Position numbers and translations under genes: made by a program. Positions 35,903 through 43,860 of a stretch of 64,000 nucleotides of DNA are shown piece after piece; within the stretch, counting starts at the first letter, position 1, and the number at the start of each line of letters is the position of its first letter. This DNA comes from Nonomuraea typhae (GTDB lineage: Bacteria > Actinomycetota > Actinomycetes > Streptosporangiales > Streptosporangiaceae). Where the stretch lies: contig NZ_VRLV01000017.1 in NCBI RefSeq assembly GCF_009760925.1, positions 167,848 to 231,847 of the forward strand, read 5' to 3'. The notes under the pieces were generated by a model. That model was not told the origin of the DNA, ran no database searches, and saw only the letters and a list, made by a program, of their open reading frames with translations.

Positions 35903-37272
35903 GTATTGCGGCCGGACACGCGGGCGACGAGGAAGAGGAGTGCTCCACAGGCGGCGACCAGGATCCAGCCCGGGCGGGAGGCGTGCGCGATTCCCTCCGG
36001 GCCGGTGGTCGTGACCAGGCCGCCGGCCAGGGCGACGCCGAGAGCCGAGCCGAGTTGCCGGGCGGTCGAGGTGATCGCCCCGGCCACGCCGGCGCGAGCG
36101 GGCGGCAGGCCGCCGACCGCGGTGTTGGTGATCGGAGCGTTGGCGAAACCGAAGCCGATGCCGATGAGCGCGTAGGCCGTCAGAAGCAGGGGCACGCCGG
36201 TGTCCGGGGTGAGCCCGGTCAGGCAGAGCCCACCGGCCGTGATGAAGCCGCCGGCCAGGAGCAGCGGCGGCCGCGGCCCCCTGCTGCCGGTCAGCCGGCC
36301 GGACCACGGCGCGCAAACAGCCGCTCCGGCGGCCAAGGGCAGGGTCGCCATCCCGGCGGCCAGCGGCGCCCATCCCCGGGTGTGCTGCAGGTAGAGCGTG
36401 GTCAGCAACAGCGTCACGCTCAGGGCGACGAAGACCGCCACCGCGCCCAGGACGGCACCGCCGAAGGCCGGACGCCCGAAGAGCCGCAGATCCATCAGCG
36501 GCTCACGCCGGCGCCACTCGACCCGCACGAACGCGACCGTCGCCACAGCGGCCCCGGCGTACCCCGCCAGCGCCACGGGGGAGGTCCAGCCGATGCGCGG
36601 CCCTTCGATGAGGACGCCGACCACGGCTCCGATGACGACGATCAGCAGAACCTGGCCGGGCACGTCGAGCCGCCGCGGCTGCTTCCCCGCCCCGGACTCC
36701 GGTACGAACACCGCGCTGAGCACCAGGGCGGCCACGACGACCGGCACGTTGACCCAGAACAGCGACTGCCAGCCCAGCCCCGCGAGCAGAGCACCGCCCG
36801 TGACGGGACCTGCGGCCATGCTCAGCCCGAACACCGACGCCCAGACACCGATCGCCTGTGCCCGCTCCTTCGGGTCCGGCATCGCGTTCACCACGATCGC
36901 GAGGGCCACGGGGCTGAGCATCGAGGCGCCGGCACCCTGCACGGCACGGGCCGCGATGAGCACCCCCGCCGACGGGGCGAGCGCGCAGACCAGCGACGCC
37001 ACGCCGAACACCGCCAGCCCGCACTGGAACACCCGCCGGCGGCCGAAACGATCCGCGAGCGCGCCGGAGGAGATCAGGAGCGCGGCCATGACGAGGGTGT
37101 AGGCGTCCACGATCCATTCGAGCCCGCGCATCCCGACGTCCAGGCCGCGCCCGATCGCCGGCAGGCCCACGTTGACGATGGTGGTGTCCAGGCCCACCAG
37201 AAACATGCTCAGACAGCAGACGGCCAGCACCGTCCAGCGCCTGCGCGCACTCAACAGGGGTTGAACGGTCAC
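35899..37272 (-). CDS. MFS transporter, DHA2-like drug:H+ antiporter
   Basis: A 457-residue efflux protein with about 14 hydrophobic helices. SMFLVGLDTTIVNVGLPAIG RGL is motif D1 of DHA2 pumps; DAYTLVMAALLISSGALADR FGRRRVF is motif A; ARAVQGAGASMLSPVALAIV motif B; FGLSMAAGPVTGGALL motif C. GTG at 37272 follows GAGGTGG. It is divergent from the XRE-cupin regulator and likely controlled by it. Substrate not predictable. Confidence 0.9.
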   Translation of the reverse strand: MTVQPLLSARRRWTVLAVCCLSMFLVGLDTTIVNVGLPAIGRGLDVGMRGLEWIVDAYTLVMAALLISSGALADRFGRRRVFQCGLAVFGVASLVCALAPSAGVLIAARAVQGAGASMLSPVALAIVVNAMPDPKERAQAIGVWASVFGLSMAAGPVTGGALLAGLGWQSLFWVNVPVVVAALVLSAVFVPESGAGKQPRRLDVPGQVLLIVVIGAVVGVLIEGPRIGWTSPVALAGYAGAAVATVAFVRVEWRRREPLMDLRLFGRPAFGGAVLGAVAVFVALSVTLLLTTLYLQHTRGWAPLAAGMATLPLAAGAAVCAPWSGRLTGSRGPRPPLLLAGGFITAGGLCLTGLTPDTGVPLLLTAYALIGIGFGFANAPITNTAVGGLPPARAGVAGAITSTARQLGSALGVALAGGLVTTTGPEGIAHASRPGWILVAACGALLFLVARVSGRNT

Positions 37273-37342
37273 GGTCCACCTCGCACATCCGGGAACACTG
37301 CCCGGCAAGGCTCGGACCAGGGGAGGCCGACCGTCCACGAAG

Positions 37343-37359
37343 TTTGCGAAGACTGCAAA
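37343..37359. promoter_or_regulatory. Possible XRE operator (TTTGC-N7-GCAAA)
   Basis: TTTGCGAAGACTGCAAA is an inverted repeat 9 bases before the XRE-cupin ATG, in the 96-base divergent promoter shared with the MFS gene. Position and symmetry suit binding by the adjacent HTH protein. Confidence 0.45.
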
Positions 37360-37368
37360 ACTGGATCC

Positions 37369-37941
37369 ATGGACGCGGAGCTGGAGCGGATCCTCGACGA
37401 CATCGGGCCACGGCTGCGCAGGCTGCGCCGGGAACGGGGACTCACGCTCGAGACGCTCGCGGCCACGACCGGGATCTCGGTGAGCACGCTGTCCCGGGTG
37501 GAATCCGGCAAAAGGCGCCCGACGCTGGATCTGCTCATCCCCCTGGCACGGGCCCACCGCGTCGCACTCGACCAACTGGTGGCGGCGCCGGCCAGCGGTG
37601 ATCCTCGGGTGCATCTCCGACCCCTGCGCCGGAGGCGGGGCAGCGTCCTCGTGCCCCTGACGCAGTACCCGGGCCGCGTGCAGGTGTTCAAGCAGGTGCT
37701 GGCGCCCCGCGAGCCGCAGCTGGTGACCCATGAGGGCTATGAGTGGCTTTATGTCCTCGCGGGTGAGCTGCGCGTCATTCTCGGCACGCGGGAGTTCACA
37801 CTGCGGCCCGGCGAGGTGGCCGAGTTCGACACCAGCGAGCCGCACTGGTTCGGTCCCGCGGACACGAACGCCGTGGAGATCCTGCACCTGTTCGGGCCGA
37901 GAGGCGACCAGGCCGTCGTCCGTGCCACGCCGGATCCTTAG
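37369..37941 (+). CDS. XRE-family regulator with C-terminal cupin
   Basis: A 190-residue protein. GPRLRRLRRERGLTLETLAA TTGISVSTLSRVESGKRRPT (about residues 13-52) is a classic HTH_3; the C-terminal cupin (about 110-185) has THEGYEWLYVLAGELRVILG and LRPGEVAEFDTSEPHWF, with the H/E and H positions for a metal. Such regulators sense small molecules through the cupin. It is divergent from the MFS gene, a common pump-regulator layout. The stop overlaps the convergent MocR stop. Confidence 0.9.
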   Translation: MDAELERILDDIGPRLRRLRRERGLTLETLAATTGISVSTLSRVESGKRRPTLDLLIPLARAHRVALDQLVAAPASGDPRVHLRPLRRRRGSVLVPLTQYPGRVQVFKQVLAPREPQLVTHEGYEWLYVLAGELRVILGTREFTLRPGEVAEFDTSEPHWFGPADTNAVEILHLFGPRGDQAVVRATPDP

Positions 37942-39335
37942 CCGGCGTCCATGGCCTCGGCCAGGCGGCGTACCCCCTCGGCCACCTGGCTCGCGTGTGC
38001 CGCCGCCATGAAGGTGAGCCGCAGCCGCGGGCCCGGCGGCTCTGACGGGTAGTACATGCGTCCCGGGCTGACCAGCACACCGTTGCGGTAGGCCGCCTCG
38101 ACCAGGGCGGACTCGTTCACGTGCGGCGGCAGCCGTACCCAGACGTGCTTGCCGCCGCGCGGCAGCAGGTGCAGCTCGGCGGCGGGCAGGCGGGCGGCGA
38201 GGGCGGTGGCGAGCGTGTCGCGGCGGACGGCGATCTCGGCGTGCACGGTGCGCAGATGGCGCTCCCACGCGGGGGAGCCGACGAACTCCAGCGCCGTCTC
38301 CTGCAGCGGCCGCGCCACGAAGAACGACTCCACGAGCTGGCTGGCCCGCAGCCGGTGCGCGGCCGGGCCGCGGGCGACCACCGCGGCCACCCGCAGGCTC
38401 GGGGCGAGGATCTTGGTGAGCGAGCTGACGTGCACGACCGTGCCGTCGGGGTCGAGCGCGACCAGGGACGGCGGCGCCTGGTCGGCCAGGTAACGCAGCA
38501 CGTCGTCCTCGATCACGAACGCCCCGGCCGCCCGCGCCACGCTGATCACCTGCTCGCGCCGCTCGCGGGTGAGCGTCGCGCCGGTCGGGTTGTGCAGCGT
38601 GGGCTGGCAGTAGAACACCCGCGCTCCGGTGACGGCGAACGCCTCGGCGAGCAGGTCGGGCCGCACGCCGTCGCGGTCCATGGGTACGGCTGTCGCGCGC
38701 AGCCCGGCTGCCTTGGCCGCGGCCAGTGCGCCGGGGTACGTGGGCGTCTCGACCAGGACCGGGGTTCCGGGTGCGGCCAGGGACCGGAACGCGTGTGAGA
38801 GGGCGGACTGCCCGCCGCTGACGATGAGCGCGTCGGCAGCGGTCACGTCCCCGCCGGCCTGGAGGGCGAACCAGCGGCGCAACTCGGGCAGGCCGGTCAG
38901 CGGCGGCATCGCCCAGGCGTCCGGCCTGCGGGCGGCCCGGCTCGCCGCGGCGGCGAGCTGCTTGGAGGGGCGCAGAGCAGGGTTCAGGTAGCCGCCGGTC
39001 AGCGGGATGACGTGGTCGGGCGGGGCGGCGAGCAGCGAGGTCACCGCCTGGTCGTCGACGACCCGGTCGCCCAGGGCGACGGTCTGCCAGGACATGTCCG
39101 GTTCGGTGGCCGGATTCGCCGTGGTCCGGCGAGCCACGAACGCGCCGGCGCCCGGCCTGGTGACGACCCGTCCCTCGGCGGTGAGCTGCCCGATCGCCCG
39201 CGACACCGTGACCGGGCTGACGCCGTGGCGGCGCATGATCTCCCGGCTGGACGGCAGGCGGTCGCCCGGCTGGAGCCTGGCGACCTCTTCGCGCAGCATC
39301 GCGGCTATGTGGGCGATACTGCTATCGTGGTTCAT
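37938..39335 (-). CDS. MocR-type regulator (GntR winged helix + PLP aminotransferase domain)
   Basis: A 465-residue MocR protein. The N-terminal wHTH (about residues 8-70) reads LQPGDRLPSSREIMRRHGVS PVTVSRAIGQLTAEGRVVTR; the fold-type I domain follows, with VSGGQSALSHAFRSL, YCQPTLHNPTGATLT, and the PLP lysine in VSSLTKILAPSLRVA. ATG at 39335 overlaps the ATG of the divergent EamA gene. It probably controls that transporter in response to an amino acid or vitamin B6-linked ligand. Confidence 0.9.
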   Translation of the reverse strand: MNHDSSIAHIAAMLREEVARLQPGDRLPSSREIMRRHGVSPVTVSRAIGQLTAEGRVVTRPGAGAFVARRTTANPATEPDMSWQTVALGDRVVDDQAVTSLLAAPPDHVIPLTGGYLNPALRPSKQLAAAASRAARRPDAWAMPPLTGLPELRRWFALQAGGDVTAADALIVSGGQSALSHAFRSLAAPGTPVLVETPTYPGALAAAKAAGLRATAVPMDRDGVRPDLLAEAFAVTGARVFYCQPTLHNPTGATLTRERREQVISVARAAGAFVIEDDVLRYLADQAPPSLVALDPDGTVVHVSSLTKILAPSLRVAAVVARGPAAHRLRASQLVESFFVARPLQETALEFVGSPAWERHLRTVHAEIAVRRDTLATALAARLPAAELHLLPRGGKHVWVRLPPHVNESALVEAAYRNGVLVSPGRMYYPSEPPGPRLRLTFMAAAHASQVAEGVRRLAEAMDAG

Positions 39336-39358
39336 GAGTACACAGAATAGCGCTATCG
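39314..39358. promoter_or_regulatory. Candidate MocR binding site with direct repeats
   Basis: ATACTGCTATCGT (39316-39328) and ATAGCGCTATCGT (39347-39359) are direct repeats 31 bases apart, flanking the overlapping divergent start codons. MocR/GabR/PdxR proteins typically bind two direct repeats at their divergent promoters. ATAGCGCTAT is itself a perfect palindrome and CGATA-N4-TATCG an inverted repeat. Confidence 0.6.
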
Positions 39359-40248
39359 TCGCTCCTGGAGTAGCGGTCTCCCGGGCCCGGCGCGGGACGA
39401 CCTTGGCCTTCCTGGGGGTTCTGTCGTTCTCCGGCTCGTTCCCGGCGACCGTCTTCGCGATGCGCGGCTTCGACCCGTGGCTGGTGGCGATCGGCCGGGC
39501 GGCGCTGGCGGCGGTGATCGCGCTGATCTGCCTGCGGGCGGCGGGTGTGCCGCTGTTGCCGCCGCGACGGTTGTGGCGGTCCTATGCGCTGATTTCGCTG
39601 GGCGTCGTCTTCGGCTTCCCGGTTTTCAGCGGCCTCGCGCTGGCGATGGGCGCCGGGACCGCGCACTCCGCCGTGGTCATCGGCCTGCTGCCCGCCGCCA
39701 CCGCCGCCTTCGCGGTGCTGCGCGCGGGGGAGCGCCCGCGGCCGTTGTTCTGGGTGGCGTGTACGGCCGGCGCCGTCGCGATCACCGCGTTCACCTTCAC
39801 CCGCACTGGCGGCGCCACCGCGGCCTGGGCCGACCTGCTCCTGGTCGCCGCCCTGTTGTCCGCGGCCGTCGGGTACACCGAAGGCGGGCGGCTGGCCCGG
39901 TCGGTGCCCGGGTGGCAGGTCATCTCCTACGCCCTGGTGCTGTCGCTGCCCGTGACCCTGCCGGTGACCGTGGTGCTGTCGGCGACCACCCCGGTGCTGT
40001 GGAGCGGCGAGGCGGTGGCCGGTTTCGCCTACGTCGGACTTATCTCGATGTTTCTAGGATTTATCCCTTGGTATGCGGGTCTGGCCCAGGGCGGGATCGC
40101 CCGCGCCGGCCAGACCCAGCTCACCCAGCCCCTGCTCACGCTGGTGTGGGCCTGGGTTCTCCTCGGTGAACGCTTCGGGTGGGTCACGGTTGCCGCGGCG
40201 CTGGCCGTACTCGTGTGCGTGGCCCTGACCCAGCGCGCCCGTACTTGA
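39334..40248 (+). CDS. EamA/DMT superfamily transporter
   Basis: A 304-residue membrane protein with ten predicted helices in two EamA repeats. The first repeat begins LAFLGVLSFSGSFPATVFAM and includes VAIGRAALAAVIALICLRAA; the second ends GFAYVGLISMFLGFIPWYAG LAQGG and QLTQPLLTLVWAWVLLGERF (family hallmarks). It exports amino acids or metabolites. The ATG at 39334 overlaps that of MocR on the other strand by 2 bases. Confidence 0.87.
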   Translation: MSTQNSAIVAPGVAVSRARRGTTLAFLGVLSFSGSFPATVFAMRGFDPWLVAIGRAALAAVIALICLRAAGVPLLPPRRLWRSYALISLGVVFGFPVFSGLALAMGAGTAHSAVVIGLLPAATAAFAVLRAGERPRPLFWVACTAGAVAITAFTFTRTGGATAAWADLLLVAALLSAAVGYTEGGRLARSVPGWQVISYALVLSLPVTLPVTVVLSATTPVLWSGEAVAGFAYVGLISMFLGFIPWYAGLAQGGIARAGQTQLTQPLLTLVWAWVLLGERFGWVTVAAALAVLVCVALTQRART

Positions 40249-40291
40249 ATCACATGACACCAGCGCGCACGATGAGAGTCGGAGGTGTCAC

Positions 40292-41314
40292 ATGGCCGAC
40301 CTCACCGTGCCCGAAGGCGGCTTCTGGCCCGCGCCGGAGATCCCGCAGCCGAACATCTACCCGATGGAATGGCGCGTGGAGACCGAGAAACTCGCGGCCA
40401 TCTACGAGAAGTCGAAGACCATGCTCTGGAACCCCGCCGACCTGCCCTGGGACGGCCTCGTGGCCGCGGACTTCACCCGGGAGCAGCGGCTGGGGATCAT
40501 GTACTGGTTCGCCGTGCTCGCCAACTTCGACGCCTCGGGGCCGGCGGTCTTCGCCCGGGCCACGATCCAGGCGTTCGAGAAGCACGAGGAGGATCCCGTC
40601 CGGAAGTGCTTCTTCTCCATCACCCGCGATGAGATGAACCACGAGGAGTGCTGCCAGCGGGTCATCGCCCGGCTGTGGCCAGGCGGCCCCCTGGACTGGA
40701 CGCCCGCCGACGGCCTCGAACAGGCCGCGCACAACAACATCGGGTGGCTCTACCACAACGGCGGGCGGTACTGGACCGGATACACCGCCGCCGTCGGCAA
40801 GTACTCGCTGCCTGTGCTGTTCACCAGCTTCATGATGGGCGAGATGGCGGCCTCGACCCTGTTCCGGGGCATGGCGTCAGGCACGCGGCATCCGGTGTTC
40901 GCGGAGATGTTCCAGCGGATCGGGCGGGATGAATCCCGGCATCTGCAGATTTGCATGACCATCCTGGAGAACGAGTGGCCCGGGTTGACCGAGGAGGTCA
41001 AGACGTTGATCACCCGGCAGCTCCGGGCCGGGTTCGTGTTCCTGTCGATGATCCTGTGGGAGCCGCCGGAGGGGTTCTGGGAGCTGCCGCCGTACTTCCT
41101 CAACAACCATCGCGTGCTGATGGATCATGCTCGTACGGCCGGGCTCGGGGTGCTCTCGTACGAGGAGCAGGCGGAGAACTGGCGGCAGGCGATGGCCCGC
41201 GTCCGCGCGATCGTCGAGCGGTGGGGGATCGCCTTCCCCGCCATCCCCGAGCTGGACCTTGAAGGGGTCCAGGTGGATTTCATCGATCCCGAGGAGATCA
41301 TCCCGGTGTTCTAA
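40292..41314 (+). CDS. Ferritin-like di-iron carboxylate protein (oxygenase-like)
   Basis: A 340-residue helical protein. Two ExxH motifs, RDEMNHEECC (about residues 113-122) and RDESRHLQIC (about 212-221), plus carboxylates such as EKHEED and MMGEMAAS between, fit a di-iron four-helix bundle of the ribonucleotide reductase R2/AurF-like type. Trp/Tyr-rich segments (NNIGWLYHNGGRYWTGYTA) separate them. I cannot name a subfamily or substrate. GGAGGT lies 7 bases before ATG. The following small gene is 10 bases downstream. Confidence 0.6.
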   Translation: MADLTVPEGGFWPAPEIPQPNIYPMEWRVETEKLAAIYEKSKTMLWNPADLPWDGLVAADFTREQRLGIMYWFAVLANFDASGPAVFARATIQAFEKHEEDPVRKCFFSITRDEMNHEECCQRVIARLWPGGPLDWTPADGLEQAAHNNIGWLYHNGGRYWTGYTAAVGKYSLPVLFTSFMMGEMAASTLFRGMASGTRHPVFAEMFQRIGRDESRHLQICMTILENEWPGLTEEVKTLITRQLRAGFVFLSMILWEPPEGFWELPPYFLNNHRVLMDHARTAGLGVLSYEEQAENWRQAMARVRAIVERWGIAFPAIPELDLEGVQVDFIDPEEIIPVF

Positions 41315-41324
41315 CATCCGGGGT

Positions 41325-41657
41325 GTGGAATGGGCGTTGACGCACGGGCCGGTCGGGACGTGGCGGTCGGCATTGGGGACCGCCGGGGTGTTGCTCGGGG
41401 ACGAGGTTCACTTCGGGGCCGACGGGAGCGGTGAGCTGCGGTCGTCTTCGGTGGTGTTCGGGGAGGAGCGGCTGCCCTTCCGGTGGCGGATGGTGGGATA
41501 CGCGGCCGTCCACATCGGCTTTGACGACGAGGAACGGGTGGTCAGGATGGAGTTCCGGCGCCTGCAGACCGATGCCGGGGCCGTGACGGTGCTGGCCGAG
41601 CCGGGGGTTGACGCGTTCTGGCCGGCGGACGATCCGCTCGAACTGCTCAGCAGGTGA
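41325..41657 (+). CDS. Hypothetical protein
   Basis: A 110-residue beta-rich protein starting VEWALTHGPVGTWRSALGTA, with GVLLGDEVHFGADGSGELRS and RWRMVGYAAVHIGFDDEERV VRMEF. Similar small proteins with the HGPVGTW...LLGDEV opening are widespread but uncharacterised in actinomycetes. GTG start 10 bases after the di-iron gene; probably cotranscribed. Confidence 0.65.
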   Translation: MEWALTHGPVGTWRSALGTAGVLLGDEVHFGADGSGELRSSSVVFGEERLPFRWRMVGYAAVHIGFDDEERVVRMEFRRLQTDAGAVTVLAEPGVDAFWPADDPLELLSR

Positions 41658-41659
41658 CG

Positions 41660-41735
41660 GACCGGTGCGCGCGGCCGTCTCGATCGCGGCCAGCACCCGG
41701 TGGATGCGGACGGCGGTGTGGAAGTCCGGCCGCAT
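41660..41735 (-). pseudogene. C-terminal stub of a Gfo/Idh/MocA-type oxidoreductase
   Basis: On the minus strand the bases read MRPDFHTAVRIHRVLAAIET AARTG, the typical C-terminal helix of Gfo/Idh/MocA dehydrogenases (P-x-F-x-x-x-x-R-x-x-x-V-L-x-A-I-x-x-S/A-A). No N-terminal Rossmann part exists upstream; the sequence changes at about 41736 into an unrelated stub. I take it as a deletion remnant. Confidence 0.5.
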
Positions 41736-41872
41736 CTCCCGACGCCCTGGCCCGTTTCGTCATGACGCTGACCGACGGCATCGCCGTACAAGCAGCTGCC
41801 GGCGCCACCCGGGACGACCTGACCGCCATGGCGGAAATCGCGTTGCGCTCGTGGCCCTCCACCGGCCGATAA
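41735..41872 (+). pseudogene. C-terminal stub of a TetR-family regulator
   Basis: Plus-strand SPDALARFVMTLTDGIAVQA followed by AAGATRDDLTAMAEIALRSW P and a TAA stop is the familiar C-terminus of TetR/AcrR regulators (A-R-F-x-x-T-L-x-D-G-x-A-V-Q-A). The N-terminal DNA-binding part is absent. It abuts the oxidoreductase stub on the other strand, marking a deletion joint near 41736. Confidence 0.55.
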
Positions 41873-41880
41873 TGCGTGCC

Positions 41881-42279
41881 ATGTGGCCACGCATCGACAA
41901 CCTCAGAGTGCTGGAGCTCGGCAGCCCCGGCCCGCTGCGCGCCGAACTGAACGCCCTGGTCCTGGCCGGCCGGAAGACGGCCACCGCCGGCCACCTGGAG
42001 GCCGACTACCGCGCCGAGGGCGAGGAACTCGAGCACATCGGCGAACACCTCGTCTTCGTCGACGACGACGGCGGCCGGGTGGGCGAGGTCGAGGTCGTGG
42101 GTCTCTCGGTGATGCCGTTCGCCGCGGTCCCCTGGGAGTTCGCGGAGGCGGAGGGGGAGGGATTCCGCTCGATCGAACACTGGCGCGAAGCCCACCACCG
42201 CTTCTGGACCGCCGAAGGCCACGAGGTCAACGACGACACCGAGATCGTCTGCATCCACCTCCGCCTGGTCACGTCTTAG
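41881..42279 (+). CDS. ASCH domain protein
   Basis: A 132-residue protein of the ASCH superfamily (RNA-binding, PUA-related). ELGSPGPLRAELNALVLAGR KTATAG is the typical opening, with G-R-K-T-A-T; HLVFVDDDGGRVGEVEVVGL and a C-terminal EHWREAHHRFWTAEG helix follow. ATG at 41872, overlapping the TetR stub stop, is an alternative. The 3' end overlaps the convergent GntR gene by 11 bases. Confidence 0.8.
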   Translation: MWPRIDNLRVLELGSPGPLRAELNALVLAGRKTATAGHLEADYRAEGEELEHIGEHLVFVDDDGGRVGEVEVVGLSVMPFAAVPWEFAEAEGEGFRSIEHWREAHHRFWTAEGHEVNDDTEIVCIHLRLVTS

Positions 42280-42742
42280 GCCAGGTCTCCTGAGGGCTGA
42301 CGTACGTGCCGCGGGAGGGCACCGTGAAGACCCATCCCTGTTCGCGCAGATGCGCCACTGCCTTGCGGGCGGTCGCCTTGGCTACGCCGTACTGCTCCAT
42401 CAGCACCTTTTCGCTGGGGATGCGGCGGTTCGGCAGCAGGGACCCGGCGAGGATGCGCTCGGTGATTCCGGCGGCTATGCGCTGATAGGCCGGCCAATAC
42501 TCCATGTGGCGTGGCTGCCCTGGGGGCCCGACGAAGGTGCCGTCGCCGGGGATGGTGTGCACTAGGCCGTCTTCGCGAAGGACCTGAATGGCCCTTCGCG
42601 CGGTGGAGCGTGCAATCCGGAACTCCTGCTGCAGCTCGGCTTCGCTCGCCACCGGGGTGCCCGGAGGTGAGGCGGCGATCCGGCCTCGGAGTATCGAGGC
42701 GAGCTGGATGTAGATATGGGTTACACCCTCAGGGTCGAGCAT
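42269..42742 (-). CDS. Double winged-helix GntR-type regulator A
   Basis: A 157-residue protein made of two consecutive GntR winged helices and no effector domain. The first (residues 5-72) has VASEAELQQEFRIARSTARR and HTIPGDGTFVG; the second (about 85-150) has IPSEKVLMEQYGVAKATARK and FTVPSRGTYVS. It is clearly homologous along its whole length to regulator B next door. Two DNA-reading heads in one chain would let it bind without dimerising. The ATG lies 14 bases after a CTGTATACCC stretch, possibly a leaderless promoter. Confidence 0.8.
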   Translation of the reverse strand: MLDPEGVTHIYIQLASILRGRIAASPPGTPVASEAELQQEFRIARSTARRAIQVLREDGLVHTIPGDGTFVGPPGQPRHMEYWPAYQRIAAGITERILAGSLLPNRRIPSEKVLMEQYGVAKATARKAVAHLREQGWVFTVPSRGTYVSPQETWPKT

Positions 42743-42782
42743 GGGTCAAGGGTATACAGGTGATAGGACCAGTGGATAGGAG

Positions 42783-43271
42783 CTAGCCGGACTTGTTGAT
42801 CGGCCAGTCCGCGGGATCGGCGACGTAGGTGCCTCGATAGGGCACGGTGAACGCCCAGCCCTGCTCGCGGAGCAGGGCAACCGCCTGGCGAGCGGTCACC
42901 TTGGCGACGCCGTACTGCTGCATCATGGCCTTCTCGCCGGGGATCGCGCGGTTCGGGGCGATCTCGCCGCGCTGGATGCGGTCGGCTATGTCTGCGGCGA
43001 TCTTCTGGTAGATCGGCGTCTTCCGCGGCTGGCGTGGTACGCCTGGCTCTCCGACGAAAGTGCCCTCGCCTTGGATCGTGTAGACCATGCCTTGCTCGCG
43101 TAGCTCGCGGGCGACACGTCTCGCGGTGGTCCTGGCGATGTTGTAGTCGCTCTCGAGCTTGGCCTCGCTGGGCACGGGCGAGCCTGCGGGCAGCTCGCCA
43201 CTTTCGATCTTCTTGCGGATCTCGTCGGCGACCTGTTTGTAGATAGGTACGGGCCCGTCTCGGTCAAGCAC
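42783..43271 (-). CDS. Double winged-helix GntR-type regulator B
   Basis: A 162-residue paralogue of regulator A: first wing VPSEAKLESDYNIARTTARR with YTIQGEGTFVG; second wing IPGEKAMMQQYGVAKVTARQ with FTVPYRGTYVA. GTG at 43271 gives VLDRDGPVPIYKQVADEIR, aligning with MLDPEGVTHIYIQLASILR of regulator A; ATG at 43298 would add nine residues. The tandem duplication of the gene, on top of a duplicated domain, suggests repeated expansion. It is divergent from the CxxC protein. Confidence 0.8.
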   Translation of the reverse strand: MLDRDGPVPIYKQVADEIRKKIESGELPAGSPVPSEAKLESDYNIARTTARRVARELREQGMVYTIQGEGTFVGEPGVPRQPRKTPIYQKIAADIADRIQRGEIAPNRAIPGEKAMMQQYGVAKVTARQAVALLREQGWAFTVPYRGTYVADPADWPINKSG

Positions 43272-43298
43272 ACATGGATTATAGGCGAAAGCGTACAT

Positions 43299-43414
43299 GC
43301 ATGCACAAAGCAGACGCTCACTTGACCCTATAGATACGTCTGACTAGACCTATGCATACGGCAAGGCTTATAGTTAGGCATCACCTGATCGGTGCGCTTG
43401 GGCGGGTGCGGCTA
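43299..43414. promoter_or_regulatory. AT-rich divergent promoter between GntR B and CxxC protein
   Basis: The 116 bases include CTTGACCCTATAGATACG and AGACCTATGCATACGG, markedly AT-richer than surrounding DNA, with CTATAG and ATGCAT small palindromes. TTGACC and TATAGAT are promoter-like but too close to be a single -35/-10 pair. The word GGGTCAAG recurs upstream of GntR A (near 42744), a possible shared operator half. Confidence 0.4.
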
Positions 43415-43720
43415 ATGGCGGAAGCTTTTGATGATGGCTTTCCATGCGGAGGGCTTCACAGGAAGCCTCTGGTTCCGGGGGCACAGGAGATCGAGTGGCA
43501 CGAAGAACGCCCACGGGCGGACTGGGTGCGAGTGCGGGATACCACCTGTTCGAACTGCCAGACCGAGTTCTATGAGCTCTGTCAGGGCGGAGGGTTGATG
43601 TTCATTCGGCACGTGATCCGCCTGAGCGAGGAGACCGTGGTGGTGTACGAGACGCCGTGGCTGCTAGCAGCAAGAGTGTGGCCGGTGTGGAGACGGTTGC
43701 TCCGGGGTGAGGTGTACTAG
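43415..43720 (+). CDS. Hypothetical protein with CxxC motif
   Basis: A 101-residue protein, MAEAFDDGFPCGGLHRKPLV onward. TTCSNCQTEFYELCQGGGLM has a CxxC plus a third cysteine and may bind zinc or be redox active. VIRLSEETVVVYETPWLLAA and WRRLLRGEVY follow. I recognise no named family. ATG at 43352 would add 21 residues. The divergent arrangement with GntR B suggests regulation by it. Confidence 0.6.
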   Translation: MAEAFDDGFPCGGLHRKPLVPGAQEIEWHEERPRADWVRVRDTTCSNCQTEFYELCQGGGLMFIRHVIRLSEETVVVYETPWLLAARVWPVWRRLLRGEVY

Positions 43721-43860
43721 CGGGTTGTCGCGGCATGAGAGCGGCGGCTTCGGGCGAGGGTCTGATCGGGGCGTCCCGGAGTCGCTTTAGTGGTAGCGCC
43801 GAAGCTATCCCCTTTATGGTTTCGGCGCTCGCAGGGCTGCACCGACCGGGTAGCCCTGAG

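Noticed and set aside
35221..37941. A 906-codon plus-strand frame ending in the XRE-cupin protein
   Set aside because: Only the last 190 codons from ATG 37369 are protein-like. The rest is antisense to the MFS gene and a shadow of the hydrolase.
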